A DNA stretch of 64,000 nt, from contig NZ_RCWY01000003.1 in NCBI RefSeq assembly GCF_003688625.1, positions 991,684 through 1,055,683 of the forward strand, in the 5' to 3' direction. Position numbers and translations under genes: made by a program. Shown piece after piece: positions 32,490 through 40,294 of this stretch. The notes under the pieces were generated by a model. The model made no database searches. It had not been told where the DNA came from and saw only the letters and a program-made list of their open reading frames with translations. Within the stretch, counting starts at the first letter, position 1, and each line of letters opens with the position of its first letter. Origin of the DNA: Sphingomonas sp. PP-CE-3A-406 (GTDB taxonomy: Bacteria; Pseudomonadota; Alphaproteobacteria; Sphingomonadales; Sphingomonadaceae).

Positions 32490-32954
32490 TCAGGGCAGGG
32501 GGACGTGCACGGCCCCGGAGCCCTCGACGGTGGCGTCGAACGTGCGGTTGGTCGATTGCGCGACGACGCGGACGAGATCGCCCATCCCGCCCGCCGACAA
32601 CGCCCGACCGGTGGTCGCGATGACGAGCCCGCGGCTGCGCAGGTTGATCGTCACCGGATCGCCGCGTCGGACGAGCCGCGGCGCGACCACGTCGCCCGCG
32701 CGCACCACCGCGCCGGCGACGAGATTGCGCGCCGCCTCGCGGCCAGCGGCGACATCGGGTGAGATCGCACCGATGGCGTAGCCGGGGGGACGGGGCTGCG
32801 CCTCGAAGTCGGTGGCGGCGAGGATGTCGCCGCGCGCGACGGCGTGCGACAGGACCGAGGTCGCGACCGGCTCGGCCGCGGCCATGACCGGAACAGCGAG
32901 GCCCAGGCCGGCGAGCGCGACGATCGTCGCGATGCGGAGACGCATGGCGGTCAT
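32490..32954 (-). CDS. flgA: Flagellar P-ring chaperone FlgA
   Basis: A 154-residue periplasmic protein with a signal peptide (MTAMRLRIATIVALAGLGLAVPVMAAAEP). The SAF-like C-terminal domain is typical of FlgA: VAGREAARNLVAGAVVRAGDVVAPRLVRRGDPVTINLRSRGLVIATTGRALSAGGMGDLVRVVA. It assists FlgI polymerisation. The ATG overlaps the flgG stop (ATGA). It is shorter than many FlgA proteins but the domain is complete. Confidence 0.9.
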   Translation of the reverse strand: MTAMRLRIATIVALAGLGLAVPVMAAAEPVATSVLSHAVARGDILAATDFEAQPRPPGYAIGAISPDVAAGREAARNLVAGAVVRAGDVVAPRLVRRGDPVTINLRSRGLVIATTGRALSAGGMGDLVRVVAQSTNRTFDATVEGSGAVHVPLP

Positions 32955-33739
32955 CGCATCTGGCTGGACGTCGCCAGCATCTCGTCCGCGGTCTTCACGA
33001 CGCGGCTGTTCATCTCATACGCACGCTGCGCGGTGATCAGCGCGGTGATCTCCGAGACCGGGTTGACGTTCGAAGCCTCGACGAACCCCTGCATGGTCGT
33101 GCCGAAGCCCGGATCGCCCGGCGCGGCAATCGTCGCGGTGCCCGAGGCCGAGGTCTCGGTGAAGACGTTGCCGCCCTGCGCCTCGAGGCCGGCTTCGTTG
33201 ATGAACGTCGCAAGCTGGAGCTGACCGACGGTCTGCATCTCGGCGGCACCGGCGACCTTGATCTGGACCAGCCCGGTCTTCGAGATCGACACGTCGACCG
33301 CGTCGGCCGGGATCGTGATCCCCGGCTCGACCGCGTTGCCGTCGGCGGTCACCAGTTCGCCCTGGTCGGACAGCTGGAAAGACCCGTCGCGCGTGTAGCC
33401 GGTCTCGCCACTTGGCAATCGCATCTGGAAATAGCCGCGGCCCTGGATCGCGACGTCGTAGCGGTTGCTGGTCTGGTTCGGTGCACCCTGTTCGGTGATC
33501 CGGTAGACGCTGCCGGTCTTCACGCCCGAGCCGATCTGGATCCCGGTCGGGATCTTCGCGGTGCCGCTGCTGTCGGTCGAGGAGCCGGCGCGCGTTTCCT
33601 GCTGATAGAGCAGGTCCTGGAACGCCGCGCGCTGGCGCTTGAACCCGGTGGTGTTCATGTTGGCGATGTTGTTCGAGATGACGTCGACGTTGGTCTGCTG
33701 TGCCAGCATCCCGGTGCTGGCGATCGAAAGAGTGCGCAT
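32951..33739 (-). CDS. flgG: Flagellar distal rod protein FlgG
   Basis: A 262-residue rod protein, the usual length. The start MRTLSIASTGMLAQQTNVDVISNNIANMNTTGFKRQRAAFQDLLYQ and the end EVSEITALITAQRAYEMNSRVVKTADEMLATSSQ (as VNPVSEITALITAQRAYEMNSRVV here) are highly characteristic. No signal peptide. It lies between flgF and flgA with a 42-bp gap upstream. Confidence 0.97.
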   Translation of the reverse strand: MRTLSIASTGMLAQQTNVDVISNNIANMNTTGFKRQRAAFQDLLYQQETRAGSSTDSSGTAKIPTGIQIGSGVKTGSVYRITEQGAPNQTSNRYDVAIQGRGYFQMRLPSGETGYTRDGSFQLSDQGELVTADGNAVEPGITIPADAVDVSISKTGLVQIKVAGAAEMQTVGQLQLATFINEAGLEAQGGNVFTETSASGTATIAAPGDPGFGTTMQGFVEASNVNPVSEITALITAQRAYEMNSRVVKTADEMLATSSQMR

Positions 33740-33781
33740 CGCGTGGTCCTTTGCTGAAATTGGCGTTGATTAAGGGGAAGG

Positions 33782-34525
33782 TCAGCCGAGCTTCGACAGG
33801 CGGTCGATCGCGCGTTTGCGCATGTCGTCCATGTCCTGCGAGATCTTCATGCTGGTCTGGTAGGCGCGCAGGATGTCGACCATCGAGGTGGTCTCGACGA
33901 TCGGCTCGACGTTCGATCCCTCGATACCGCCGGTCCGCAGCTTGGTCTCGTTGGCGGCCAGTTCGCGACCCCCGGTGGCGGTCATCAGGCCATCGCCGCG
34001 CGGGGTGACGCCGCGTTCGTCGTCGAACACGGTCACCGCGATCCGGCCGACCGGGCCGGCCTTGCCCATGACCGAGCCGTCGTTGCCGATCGAGAGCGTC
34101 GGCAGATCCTCGGGCGTGACCGCGATCGGCTTGCCGCCCTCGCCGAGAATGCGCTGGCCGCCCGCATTGGTCAGCTCGCCGGCCTCGTTGACCTTGACGA
34201 AGCCCGCGCGCGTGAAGGCGGTGCCGCCGTCGGGGGCCTCGACCGAGAGATAGCCGGGGCCGTCGATCATCAGGTCGAGCGGGTTGCCGGTCGACTGGAA
34301 CGCGCCGGCGCTGGTGTCGTGCATCGCGCCCATGTCGAGCACGAACGAGGTCGTCCGCGTGATGTCGGGCGTGCTCTCCTTCTGCTGCTCGACGAATTCG
34401 CGGAACACCGGGCGTTCGCGCTTGAACCCGGCGGTGCTCATGTTCGCCATATTGTTGGCGGCGACGTCCAGGCGGCGACGCAGCGCCTGCTCCTGGCTCA
34501 GCAATATAAAGGAGGAGATGTCCAT
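33782..34525 (-). CDS. flgF: Flagellar proximal rod protein FlgF
   Basis: A 247-residue rod protein. The N terminus has LSQEQALRRRLDVAANNMANMSTAGFKRERPVF, and the C terminus has GSNVEPIVETTSMVDILRAYQTSMKISQDMDDMRKRAIDRLSKLG. The first gene of the flgF-G-A-H operon. The ATG at 34525 has GGACCAGG upstream. Its promoter (34593-34620) is divergent from that of fliL. Confidence 0.94.
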   Translation of the reverse strand: MDISSFILLSQEQALRRRLDVAANNMANMSTAGFKRERPVFREFVEQQKESTPDITRTTSFVLDMGAMHDTSAGAFQSTGNPLDLMIDGPGYLSVEAPDGGTAFTRAGFVKVNEAGELTNAGGQRILGEGGKPIAVTPEDLPTLSIGNDGSVMGKAGPVGRIAVTVFDDERGVTPRGDGLMTATGGRELAANETKLRTGGIEGSNVEPIVETTSMVDILRAYQTSMKISQDMDDMRKRAIDRLSKLG

Positions 34526-34564
34526 CGGGGCCTGGTCCAAATTTTCCGCATTATCGGCGCCGGT

Positions 34565-34579
34565 AGGCAAATTCTGCCT
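34565..34579. promoter_or_regulatory. AGGCA-N5-TGCCT palindrome between flgF and fliL
   Basis: AGGCAAATTCTGCCT sits 8 bp upstream of the fliL -10-like box, in the place of a -35 element, and overlaps the flgF leader. The same type as 10188-10202 and 22162-22176. Confidence 0.5.
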
Positions 34580-34587
34580 GCCGTCTC

Positions 34588-34595
34588 TCCTATAA
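34588..34595 (+). promoter_or_regulatory. Flagellar -10-like box of fliL-fliM unit
   Basis: TCCTATAA on the plus strand. The N15 position has CAAAT and not NNCCG; instead the palindrome at 34565-34579 covers the upstream region. It overlaps the flgF box by three bases, giving CCTATAATAGG. Confidence 0.55.
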
Positions 34596-34620
34596 TAGGT
34601 TGGTACGAGGGGTGCCGGTT
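34593..34620 (-). promoter_or_regulatory. Flagellar promoter of flgF-flgG-flgA-flgH
   Basis: On the minus strand AACCG (34616-34620), 15 bp, ACCTATTA (34593-34600), 68 bp before the flgF ATG. Confidence 0.7.
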
Positions 34621-34678
34621 GGCGCTTCCCCTCGAAATCGCGAGCACCGGCAGCGCCGGTACCAAGGGGACGACGATC

Positions 34679-35254
34679 GTGGCGACTAAGGAAACGGCGC
34701 AGGACATCGGTGACGACACCGATGGCAATGCGGGCGAGGGTGACGCCGTCGCCGCGGCAACCAAACCCAAGCGCGGCAAGAAGAAGATGATCGTGCTCGC
34801 GGCGGTCGGCGGCGTGCTGCTGCTCGGCGGTGGCGGCGCGGGCTATATGATGCTCGGCGGCAAGCCGGCGGCGGCGGCGCATGATGGCGCGGCAGCCGAG
34901 ACCGAAACTGCCGACAGCGAGGGTTCGGGCGAAGGCGCCGGGCATGAGGCGGCAGCGCCGCTCGATGTCCCGCCGATGCTGGTCAATTTGCGCTCGGCCG
35001 ACGGTGCTCCGCATTTCCTCAAGGTCCACGTCATGCTCGTCCCCGGTGCGAAATCGAACGTCGAGGCGCTGAAGGCCGATCTGCCGGTGCTGCTCGACGC
35101 GTATCAGCCGTTCCTGCGCGAACTGCGCCCCGAGGACCTGTCCGGGTCCGCGGCGGTGTTCCGGATCAAGGAAGAATTGCTGATCCGTGCGCGCACGACG
35201 ATCGGCGCAGACAAGGTAAAGGACGTCCTCGTGCAGGATCTGGTGCAGCAATGA
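34679..35254 (+). CDS. fliL: Flagellar basal-body protein FliL
   Basis: A 191-residue single-pass inner-membrane protein. A charged cytoplasmic N terminus ends in KPKRGKKK, followed by the transmembrane helix MIVLAAVGGVLLLGGGGAGYMML (near residues 35-57), an Ala/Glu-rich linker and the periplasmic domain (MLVNLRSADGAPHFLKVHVMLV... RPEDLSGSAAVFRIKEELLIRARTTIGADKVKDVLVQDLVQQ). It supports the stator near the rod. I chose the GTG at 34679, with AAGGGGA before it. The stop overlaps the fliM start (ATGA). Confidence 0.9.
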   Translation: MATKETAQDIGDDTDGNAGEGDAVAAATKPKRGKKKMIVLAAVGGVLLLGGGGAGYMMLGGKPAAAAHDGAAAETETADSEGSGEGAGHEAAAPLDVPPMLVNLRSADGAPHFLKVHVMLVPGAKSNVEALKADLPVLLDAYQPFLRELRPEDLSGSAAVFRIKEELLIRARTTIGADKVKDVLVQDLVQQ

Positions 35255-36273
35255 GCGACGATTTCGAAGACCTCGAAGACTTTTCGCTGCCCGATCCGCC
35301 GACCGCGGAGCTTGGCGGCGCGGCGTTCGACCAGGCCGGGATCGACGCGCTGTTCGGCACGTCCGGTGGCCCGGAGAAACCCCGCAGCGGCCTCAAGGCG
35401 GTCATCGAATCCGATGTCATCAGCTATGAACGGCTGCCGATGCTGGAGGTCGTGTACGACCGGCTGGTCCGCACGTTCGCGACGTCGATGCGCAACCTGA
35501 CCTCGGACGCGATCGACGTCAGCCTGGAAGACATGAGCTCGATCCGGTTCGGCGATTTCGTCAACCGGCTCGCGCTGCCGGCGATGATCGGCGTGTTCCG
35601 GGTCGAGGAATGGCGCAACTACGGCCTCATCACGGTCGAGCCGAGCCTGATCTATTCGGTGGTCGATGCGCTGCTCGGCGGACGCCAGAGCGGCAATCGG
35701 TCGATGATCGACGGGCGCGCGTTTACCGGGATCGAAGTCGGGCTGGTGTCGCGGATGCTCGAACTCGCGCTCGCCGATCTCAGCGCGGCGCTGCAACCGA
35801 TCGTCGCGACGACGATGAAGCTCGAGCGGATCGAGACCAGCCCGCGCTTCGCCTCGATCGCCGGGCCGACCAACATCTGTACCGCCGCGACGCTGCGCGT
35901 CGACATGGATGGCCGCGGCGGCTGTTTCAGCGTGCTGCTGCCGTATGCGACGATCGAGTCGGTCCGCTACCGGTTCGGCCAGCGCTTCATGGGCGATACC
36001 GATGGTCCGGAAAACGTCTGGGGCGCGCACATGGCGGCCGAACTGCGCAAGACCGAGGTCGCGGTCGACGTCGTGCTCGGCGAGGCGACGATGAGCCTGG
36101 GCGATGTCCGGTCGCTGCAGGTCGGCCGGACAATCGCGCTCGGCACGCGGCCCGACGATCTGCTCGGGATCCAGGTCGGCGGGGTCTCGCTCGGCAGCGC
36201 GCAGATCGGCCAACGTCGCAACAATATCGCGGTCCGTCTCGCGACCGATATCGTCAGGGGAGCAGGCGCATGA
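35251..36273 (+). CDS. fliM: Flagellar motor switch protein FliM
   Basis: A 340-residue C-ring protein. Middle CheC-like domain (residues about 55-235) is recognised from RLPMLEVVYDRLVRTFATSMRNLTSD, FVNRLALPAMIGVFRVEEWRNYGLITVEPSLIYSVVDALLGG and RAFTGIEVGLVSRMLELALADLSAAL. The C-terminal SpoA domain is LRKTEVAVDVVLGEATMSLGDVRSLQVG. The N-terminal CheY-binding tip is present in a divergent form (FDQAGIDALF). Between fliL and the 36270 gene, with overlapping start and stop codons on both sides. Confidence 0.96.
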   Translation: MSDDFEDLEDFSLPDPPTAELGGAAFDQAGIDALFGTSGGPEKPRSGLKAVIESDVISYERLPMLEVVYDRLVRTFATSMRNLTSDAIDVSLEDMSSIRFGDFVNRLALPAMIGVFRVEEWRNYGLITVEPSLIYSVVDALLGGRQSGNRSMIDGRAFTGIEVGLVSRMLELALADLSAALQPIVATTMKLERIETSPRFASIAGPTNICTAATLRVDMDGRGGCFSVLLPYATIESVRYRFGQRFMGDTDGPENVWGAHMAAELRKTEVAVDVVLGEATMSLGDVRSLQVGRTIALGTRPDDLLGIQVGGVSLGSAQIGQRRNNIAVRLATDIVRGAGA

Positions 36274-36638
36274 ACTTTTCGACGGTCGCGAACATCGCGA
36301 CGATCATCTTGTGCGCCGCGGTGCTGGTGCAGAGTGTGCGGATGATGCGGTCGCTGAAGGCGGTCCGCGGTGGCGCGATCGCCGATGTGGTCGAGGCGCT
36401 CGACCGCTCGACCGGGCAGGCGCGCATGGTTCTGTCCGAATTGCGCGACGCGCTGGGCGAATGCGCGCACAGCGCGCGCGCGGTGGCCGACGGCAAGGCG
36501 ATCGCCGACGAACTGACCGTGATGATCGGGATCGCCAACGCGTCCGCCGATCGCATGGCGGACGCCGCCGATGCCGCGCGTCGTCAGCAGGCCGGGGACT
36601 ACAGCGCCGCCGATCACAACGCGGGGGGCTGGGCATGA
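36270..36638 (+). CDS. Small helical membrane-anchored protein after fliM (alphaproteobacterial flagellar accessory)
   Basis: A 122-residue protein with an N-terminal hydrophobic helix (FSTVANIATIILCAAVLVQSVRMM) followed by a helical, charged domain (ADVVEALDRSTGQARMVLSELRDALGECAHSARAVADGKAIADELTVMIGIANASADRMADAADAAR). A gene of this kind commonly follows fliM in alphaproteobacteria and, from memory, is catalogued as a domain of unknown function. ATGA overlaps at both ends show translational coupling with fliM and the MotE-like gene. Confidence 0.7.
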   Translation: MNFSTVANIATIILCAAVLVQSVRMMRSLKAVRGGAIADVVEALDRSTGQARMVLSELRDALGECAHSARAVADGKAIADELTVMIGIANASADRMADAADAARRQQAGDYSAADHNAGGWA

Positions 36639-37219
36639 TCGGGCGTCCTTCGCTGTTGATGATGACCGCGGCGTCGGCGGCGGTGGCGATGGTCGGCAAT
36701 GCCGTCGGGCTGGCGGCGATGCCGAGCGGCGCGCAGGCGGCGGGATCGCCGGCCAGTTCGCGACTGGGCGTGGCGATCGCCGACGATCTCGGCGCGCGCG
36801 ACCAGGCGGCGGTGCGGCGTGGTCGCGCACTCGACATGCGCGAACAGGCGGTCCGCGCGACCGAAGCGCGGCTCAAGGCGGATGCCGGCAGCCGACAGGA
36901 CGCGGCAACGGCGGCACCTGCCCAGCCGAGTTCGCCGGGCGCGCCGGCCGGGGCGACGCCGCCGACGGATCAATATGACGATCTGGCGCGGATCTATCAG
37001 GCGATGAAGCCCGCCTCCGCGGCGCTGGTCCTCGAACAGCTCGATCTCGACGTGCAGATGCGGGTCGCGCAACGCATGCGCGAACGCTCGACCGCGATGG
37101 TGCTGGCGGCGATGACGCCGCGTGGCGCAGCGGCGCTGACGATGGCGCTGGCGCGGCGCGATGCCCGGCGTCCGCCGAGCGCGGTCAGGCCTGCGGGGGC
37201 GGCGTTGTCGAAGCGCTGA
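36635..37219 (+). CDS. MotE-like flagellar protein (MgtE N-type domain)
   Basis: A 194-residue exported or anchored protein. An N-terminal hydrophobic segment (MTAASAAVAMVGNAVGLAAM) precedes a coiled-coil (GRALDMREQAVRATEARLKADAG) and a C-terminal MgtE-N-like helical domain (YDDLARIYQAMKPASAALVLEQLDLDVQMRVAQRMRERSTAMVLAAMTPRGAAALTMALA). This is the layout of MotE, a periplasmic chaperone of the MotC stator accessory in rhizobia. Last gene of the fliL-fliM unit, followed by a bidirectional terminator. Confidence 0.8.
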   Translation: MIGRPSLLMMTAASAAVAMVGNAVGLAAMPSGAQAAGSPASSRLGVAIADDLGARDQAAVRRGRALDMREQAVRATEARLKADAGSRQDAATAAPAQPSSPGAPAGATPPTDQYDDLARIYQAMKPASAALVLEQLDLDVQMRVAQRMRERSTAMVLAAMTPRGAAALTMALARRDARRPPSAVRPAGAALSKR

Positions 37220-37244
37220 ACCGCAGCGGCAGACGGATGACACG

Positions 37245-37284
37245 AAAAAGGGGAGCGTACCGGACCGGTACGCTCCCCTTTTTT
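37245..37284. terminator. Bidirectional Rho-independent terminator
   Basis: AAAAAGGGGAGCGTACCGG and its complement CCGGTACGCTCCCCTTTTTT form a long, perfect hairpin with A and T tracts on both sides (about 37245-37284). It ends the fliL-fliM unit on the plus strand and the motA-to-PilZ unit on the minus strand. Confidence 0.95.
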
Positions 37285-37314
37285 ACGGGCGGCGGGTTGT
37301 CGCTCGGTCGCGTG

Positions 37315-37992
37315 TCAGATTTCGGCGCGGTCGGAGGCGAAGCGAACCGATCGGTCGGTCTGCCACGCCGATACCTCGGCGAACGACAGCATCTCGAGGA
37401 AGGCGAAGCCGACGCTCTCGCCGTTCGACCAGCGCATCCGCGCACGACGCGGTGAAAGGCCCGGGATCGTGATCCGCACTTCGCTGTCGCGGGGCAGCGG
37501 ACTGGCGATCAGAATCCGGCATCCCGATTGCGACAGGTCGCAGAGCACCGAGGCCGACAGCGTTCCCAGATGCCAGAGCACGGTGGGACAGTTGGCGGCG
37601 ATGCGCGGCGTACGGGCGATGATCGCCGAGGTGTCCGGGACCGTGCCCAGCACCGCATCGATCACGATCGGGCCGTCGAGCTGCAACCCGGCGCGTCCAT
37701 CGCGCGCCCAGGCGACCCGCGCGTCGACCGCTTGCAGGTTGCGGAGTTCGACGCGGACTCGATCGTCCTCGGCCAAGACGGTCGAGCATTCGATCATCAT
37801 CCCCGTCTGCGACAGGTTGCGGACACGGCAGACGTGATCGATCCCCGCGGCCTCGAGACGCGCGACCAGGAGGATCGTCATCAGCCGCGTCTCGCGCCGT
37901 CCGAACGTGCCACCGACGGGTTCGACGTGATGGAGTCTGGACGCGCCGGTTGCGTGGACCGGACTGGACGTTTCGGGGGGCAGAACGATCAT
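37315..37992 (-). CDS. Tandem PilZ-domain protein, probable c-di-GMP sensor
   Basis: A 225-residue protein with two PilZ-type domains. The first (about residues 30-120) has RRETR, then NLSQTG, matching the RxxxR...(D/N)xSxxG pattern that binds c-di-GMP. The second (about 140-215) retains DLSQSG but I see no RxxxR, so it may be structural only. Proteins of this sort (YcgR type) brake the motor in response to c-di-GMP. Last gene of the motA/che/motB operon, 12 bp after the preceding gene. Confidence 0.8.
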   Translation of the reverse strand: MIVLPPETSSPVHATGASRLHHVEPVGGTFGRRETRLMTILLVARLEAAGIDHVCRVRNLSQTGMMIECSTVLAEDDRVRVELRNLQAVDARVAWARDGRAGLQLDGPIVIDAVLGTVPDTSAIIARTPRIAANCPTVLWHLGTLSASVLCDLSQSGCRILIASPLPRDSEVRITIPGLSPRRARMRWSNGESVGFAFLEMLSFAEVSAWQTDRSVRFASDRAEI

Positions 37993-38004
37993 GACCTGTG
38001 TCCT

Positions 38005-38448
38005 TCAGGACGGTTCGGCACGCGTGATCGCGGCGCGGCGTACGATGCCTGGGCCGAAAGCTTCGGGGGCGGCGGTCATCACGACCTTACGCAACGCGGC
38101 GATGTCGGGCAGCATCCCGTCGGGACCGGCGGCGAGCGGCGTGCGATAGGTCCGCAGGTTGATCGCATGGAGCAGCAGCGGCAGCCGCGCGGCGACCAGC
38201 GCGCCGTCGTCGACCGACACCTGCAACTCGACATCGAACGAGACATAGCCCGCCAGGCGACCATCGCCGAACACCAGCGGCGCGACGATCTTCTCCGCCT
38301 TGACGAACGTCAGGTCCGGAACCGAAGTCTCGTGCGCGTCCGCCTTGCCGTGAGACGGCCCGAGTATCGCCCGCGTCGCGAACGCGGCACCGCCGCCGAC
38401 GCCGCTACCGGCAATCAGAACGGCGAGCGGGAACAGGATCTTTTTCAT
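38005..38448 (-). CDS. FliL-like periplasmic protein linked to motB
   Basis: A 147-residue protein with an N-terminal membrane helix/signal peptide (MKKILFPLAVLIAGSGVGGGAAF) and a domain of the FliL type (VKAEKIVAPLVFGDGRLAGYVSFDVELQVSVDDGALVAARLPLLLHAINL, then DIAALRKVVMTAAPEAFGPGIVRRAAITRAEP). Sits 10 bp after motB in the same operon, so a stator-related function is likely. It is one of three FliL-like proteins in the window. Confidence 0.65.
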   Translation of the reverse strand: MKKILFPLAVLIAGSGVGGGAAFATRAILGPSHGKADAHETSVPDLTFVKAEKIVAPLVFGDGRLAGYVSFDVELQVSVDDGALVAARLPLLLHAINLRTYRTPLAAGPDGMLPDIAALRKVVMTAAPEAFGPGIVRRAAITRAEPS

Positions 38449-38458
38449 CGCAAGGGTC

Positions 38459-39337
38459 CTAGAACCGGAAGCTGGCGTCGCTCGGCAGGGAGGCGGCCGC
38501 CCCCTTGACGACGATCGTGATACGGCGGTTTTCGGGCCGGGTCGGCTGGTCGGGATAGACCGGGCGGGTGTCTGCCATCGCCACCATCTCGGCGAACCGG
38601 CCGGGGGCGAGCCCCGCGCCGATCATCGCCGAGCGCGCGGCGATCGCGCGTTCGCCCGACAATCGCCAGCTCGAATCGTCGCTGCCGCTGCCGTCGCCGT
38701 CGGTGTGCCCCTCGATCGCGATCTGCGCGTCCGAACGGGCGAGCTTGCCTGCGACGCGCGCCATCATGTCCCTCGCATACGGGTTGAGCGTCGCGGTGCC
38801 GACCTTGAACATCGATCGCTTGGCGGTGTCCATCAGGCTGATCCGCAGGCCGTCGCGGTCGTCCTCGACGCGCATCGCCTTGTGGCCGTCCTCGGCGGGC
38901 GGCAGGCTGTCGATCGCGACGCGGAGTTCCTGCGCGAGGACGCGCAGCGACGCATCGGGAATATTCGCGGTACCACCGCGCGCAGTGCCCGCGGTTGCGG
39001 CATTGGCGCTCGGCTGGCCGGTCGGCGTGCCGGTCGCGCTGGCCTGGCTACGGCTGCCATGACCGCCCGCGCCCGGCATCGAGCCGATCCCGCTGGCCGA
39101 GGCGGTCGCATCCGAGGTCTGCGACATCGCGGTGGCGGCCGGCGAGAAATATTCCGCCAACCCCTTCAGGCGTTGCTTGTCCGGATTGCTGATCAGCCAG
39201 AGCAGCATGAAGAACGCCATCATCGCGGTCACGAAATCGGCGTAGGCGACCTTCCACGCGCCGCCATGATGCGCGGCGGCGGTCTTCTTGATCTTGCGGA
39301 TGATGATCGGGCGGGTGTTGGCACCGGCGACGGCCAT
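38459..39337 (-). CDS. motB: Flagellar stator protein MotB
   Basis: A 292-residue protein. N-terminal KKTAAAHHGGAWKVAYADFVTAMMAFFMLLWLIS contains the single transmembrane helix with the proton-binding Asp (YADFVTAMMAF). The linker is Ala/Gly/Ser-rich (SGIGSMPGAGGHGS). The C-terminal OmpA-like peptidoglycan-binding domain ends in AIEGHTDGDGSG... LSGERAIAARSAMIGAGL and RPENRRITIVVKG. ATG at 39337, two bases after the preceding stop. It is separated from motA by the whole che cluster. Confidence 0.95.
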   Translation of the reverse strand: MAVAGANTRPIIIRKIKKTAAAHHGGAWKVAYADFVTAMMAFFMLLWLISNPDKQRLKGLAEYFSPAATAMSQTSDATASASGIGSMPGAGGHGSRSQASATGTPTGQPSANAATAGTARGGTANIPDASLRVLAQELRVAIDSLPPAEDGHKAMRVEDDRDGLRISLMDTAKRSMFKVGTATLNPYARDMMARVAGKLARSDAQIAIEGHTDGDGSGSDDSSWRLSGERAIAARSAMIGAGLAPGRFAEMVAMADTRPVYPDQPTRPENRRITIVVKGAAASLPSDASFRF

Positions 39338-39339
39338 GG

Positions 39340-39705
39340 TCAGGCGGCCTGCGCGGCGAGCGCGTGCGCGACCGGGGTATGCGCGGCGAGGTCGTGCGCG
39401 GTGGGGGCGTGCGGCATCGCCACGAGCGCAAGTGCGGCGTGGAGCCGGCCCTGGATCGCGCTCAAGCGGACCGGCGCGATCGCGGCGTCGGGGGTGATTC
39501 CCCCCGCGACGCGGTCGAGCACCGCGGCGCTTTCGTCGGCGCTCTGCACGATCAGGTCGAACACCTGAAGCTGGTCGATATGCCGCATCACGAAGTCCTC
39601 GTCGCCGACCAGCGTTTCGGCGAGCTGCTCGACGAGCGCACTGACGCGACGCAGCTCGCTCGCCAGAGCGATGTGCAGGGCCGCATGGGAAGGGGACTGG
39701 ATCAT
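39340..39705 (-). CDS. Unknown helical protein between cheD and motB
   Basis: A 121-residue protein, mostly helical (HIALASELRRVSALVEQLAETLVGDEDFVMRHIDQLQVFDLIVQSADESAAVLDRVAGG), with an Ala/His/Thr-rich tail. No signal peptide. I do not recognise the family. A helical partner in this place, in a set that has cheA, W, R, B, D and two cheY but no cheZ, raises the possibility of a phosphatase-like or CheY-sink role, but no CheZ active-site motif is seen. Confidence 0.6.
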   Translation of the reverse strand: MIQSPSHAALHIALASELRRVSALVEQLAETLVGDEDFVMRHIDQLQVFDLIVQSADESAAVLDRVAGGITPDAAIAPVRLSAIQGRLHAALALVAMPHAPTAHDLAAHTPVAHALAAQAA

Positions 39706-39764
39706 GATGCGCGCACTCTGGTTGTCTGGCGGGGTGGGTGGGGCAGTCCGAACACTTCCGGACA

Positions 39765-40289
39765 TCAGAAGAGTTCGAGTTCGCCTTCGGATTCGGGCAT
39801 CGGCGGACGGATGACCGGACGAACCGGCACGGCTTCGGCGACGCAGGTCGACCGTGCCTTGCCCTCGAACGGCAGGAACTCGATCTTCCGCGCGCAGACG
39901 CCGCCGACATCGACATGGCCGATCGCGAAGCCCTCGGTCTCGATGAAGCGGCGTGCGAACGCGGCGTTGTCCTGGCCGATCCCACCGAGCCCGGCGATGA
40001 TCTTGGCGCCGCCATAGATGTGCGCGCGCAGCCGCGACCGCATCGCGCCCTTCTTCATCATCGCGTTGATCAGCAGCTCCATCGCGTGGACGCCGTAGCG
40101 CTGGCGGTCCTGGATCCCGACGGCATGACCCGCTTCCGGCTCGCCGAGCAGGAAATGGTTCATGCCGCCGACCCGCGCCTTGGCATCGTACAGGCACACC
40201 GCGATGCACGAACCGAGCAACGTCGTCAGCATCGTGTCCGGCTCGGCCATCGCCATATGGTCGCCCTGGATAAGGGGGATCCTGCGCAT
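39765..40289 (-). CDS. cheD: Chemoreceptor deamidase CheD
   Basis: A 174-residue enzyme that deamidates glutamines on chemoreceptors and can be bound by CheC-type phosphatases. Family residues are visible: MLTTLLGSCIAVCLYDAKARVGGMNHFLLGEP with the catalytic Cys in GSC and His in MNHFLL, plus KIIAGLGGIGQDNAAFARRFIETEGFAIGHVDVGG and CARKIEFLPFEGKARS. ATG at 40289, five bases past the cheY stop. In the che operon between cheY and the unknown 39340 gene. Confidence 0.94.
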   Translation of the reverse strand: MRRIPLIQGDHMAMAEPDTMLTTLLGSCIAVCLYDAKARVGGMNHFLLGEPEAGHAVGIQDRQRYGVHAMELLINAMMKKGAMRSRLRAHIYGGAKIIAGLGGIGQDNAAFARRFIETEGFAIGHVDVGGVCARKIEFLPFEGKARSTCVAEAVPVRPVIRPPMPESEGELELF

Positions 40290-40294
40290 GCCGA

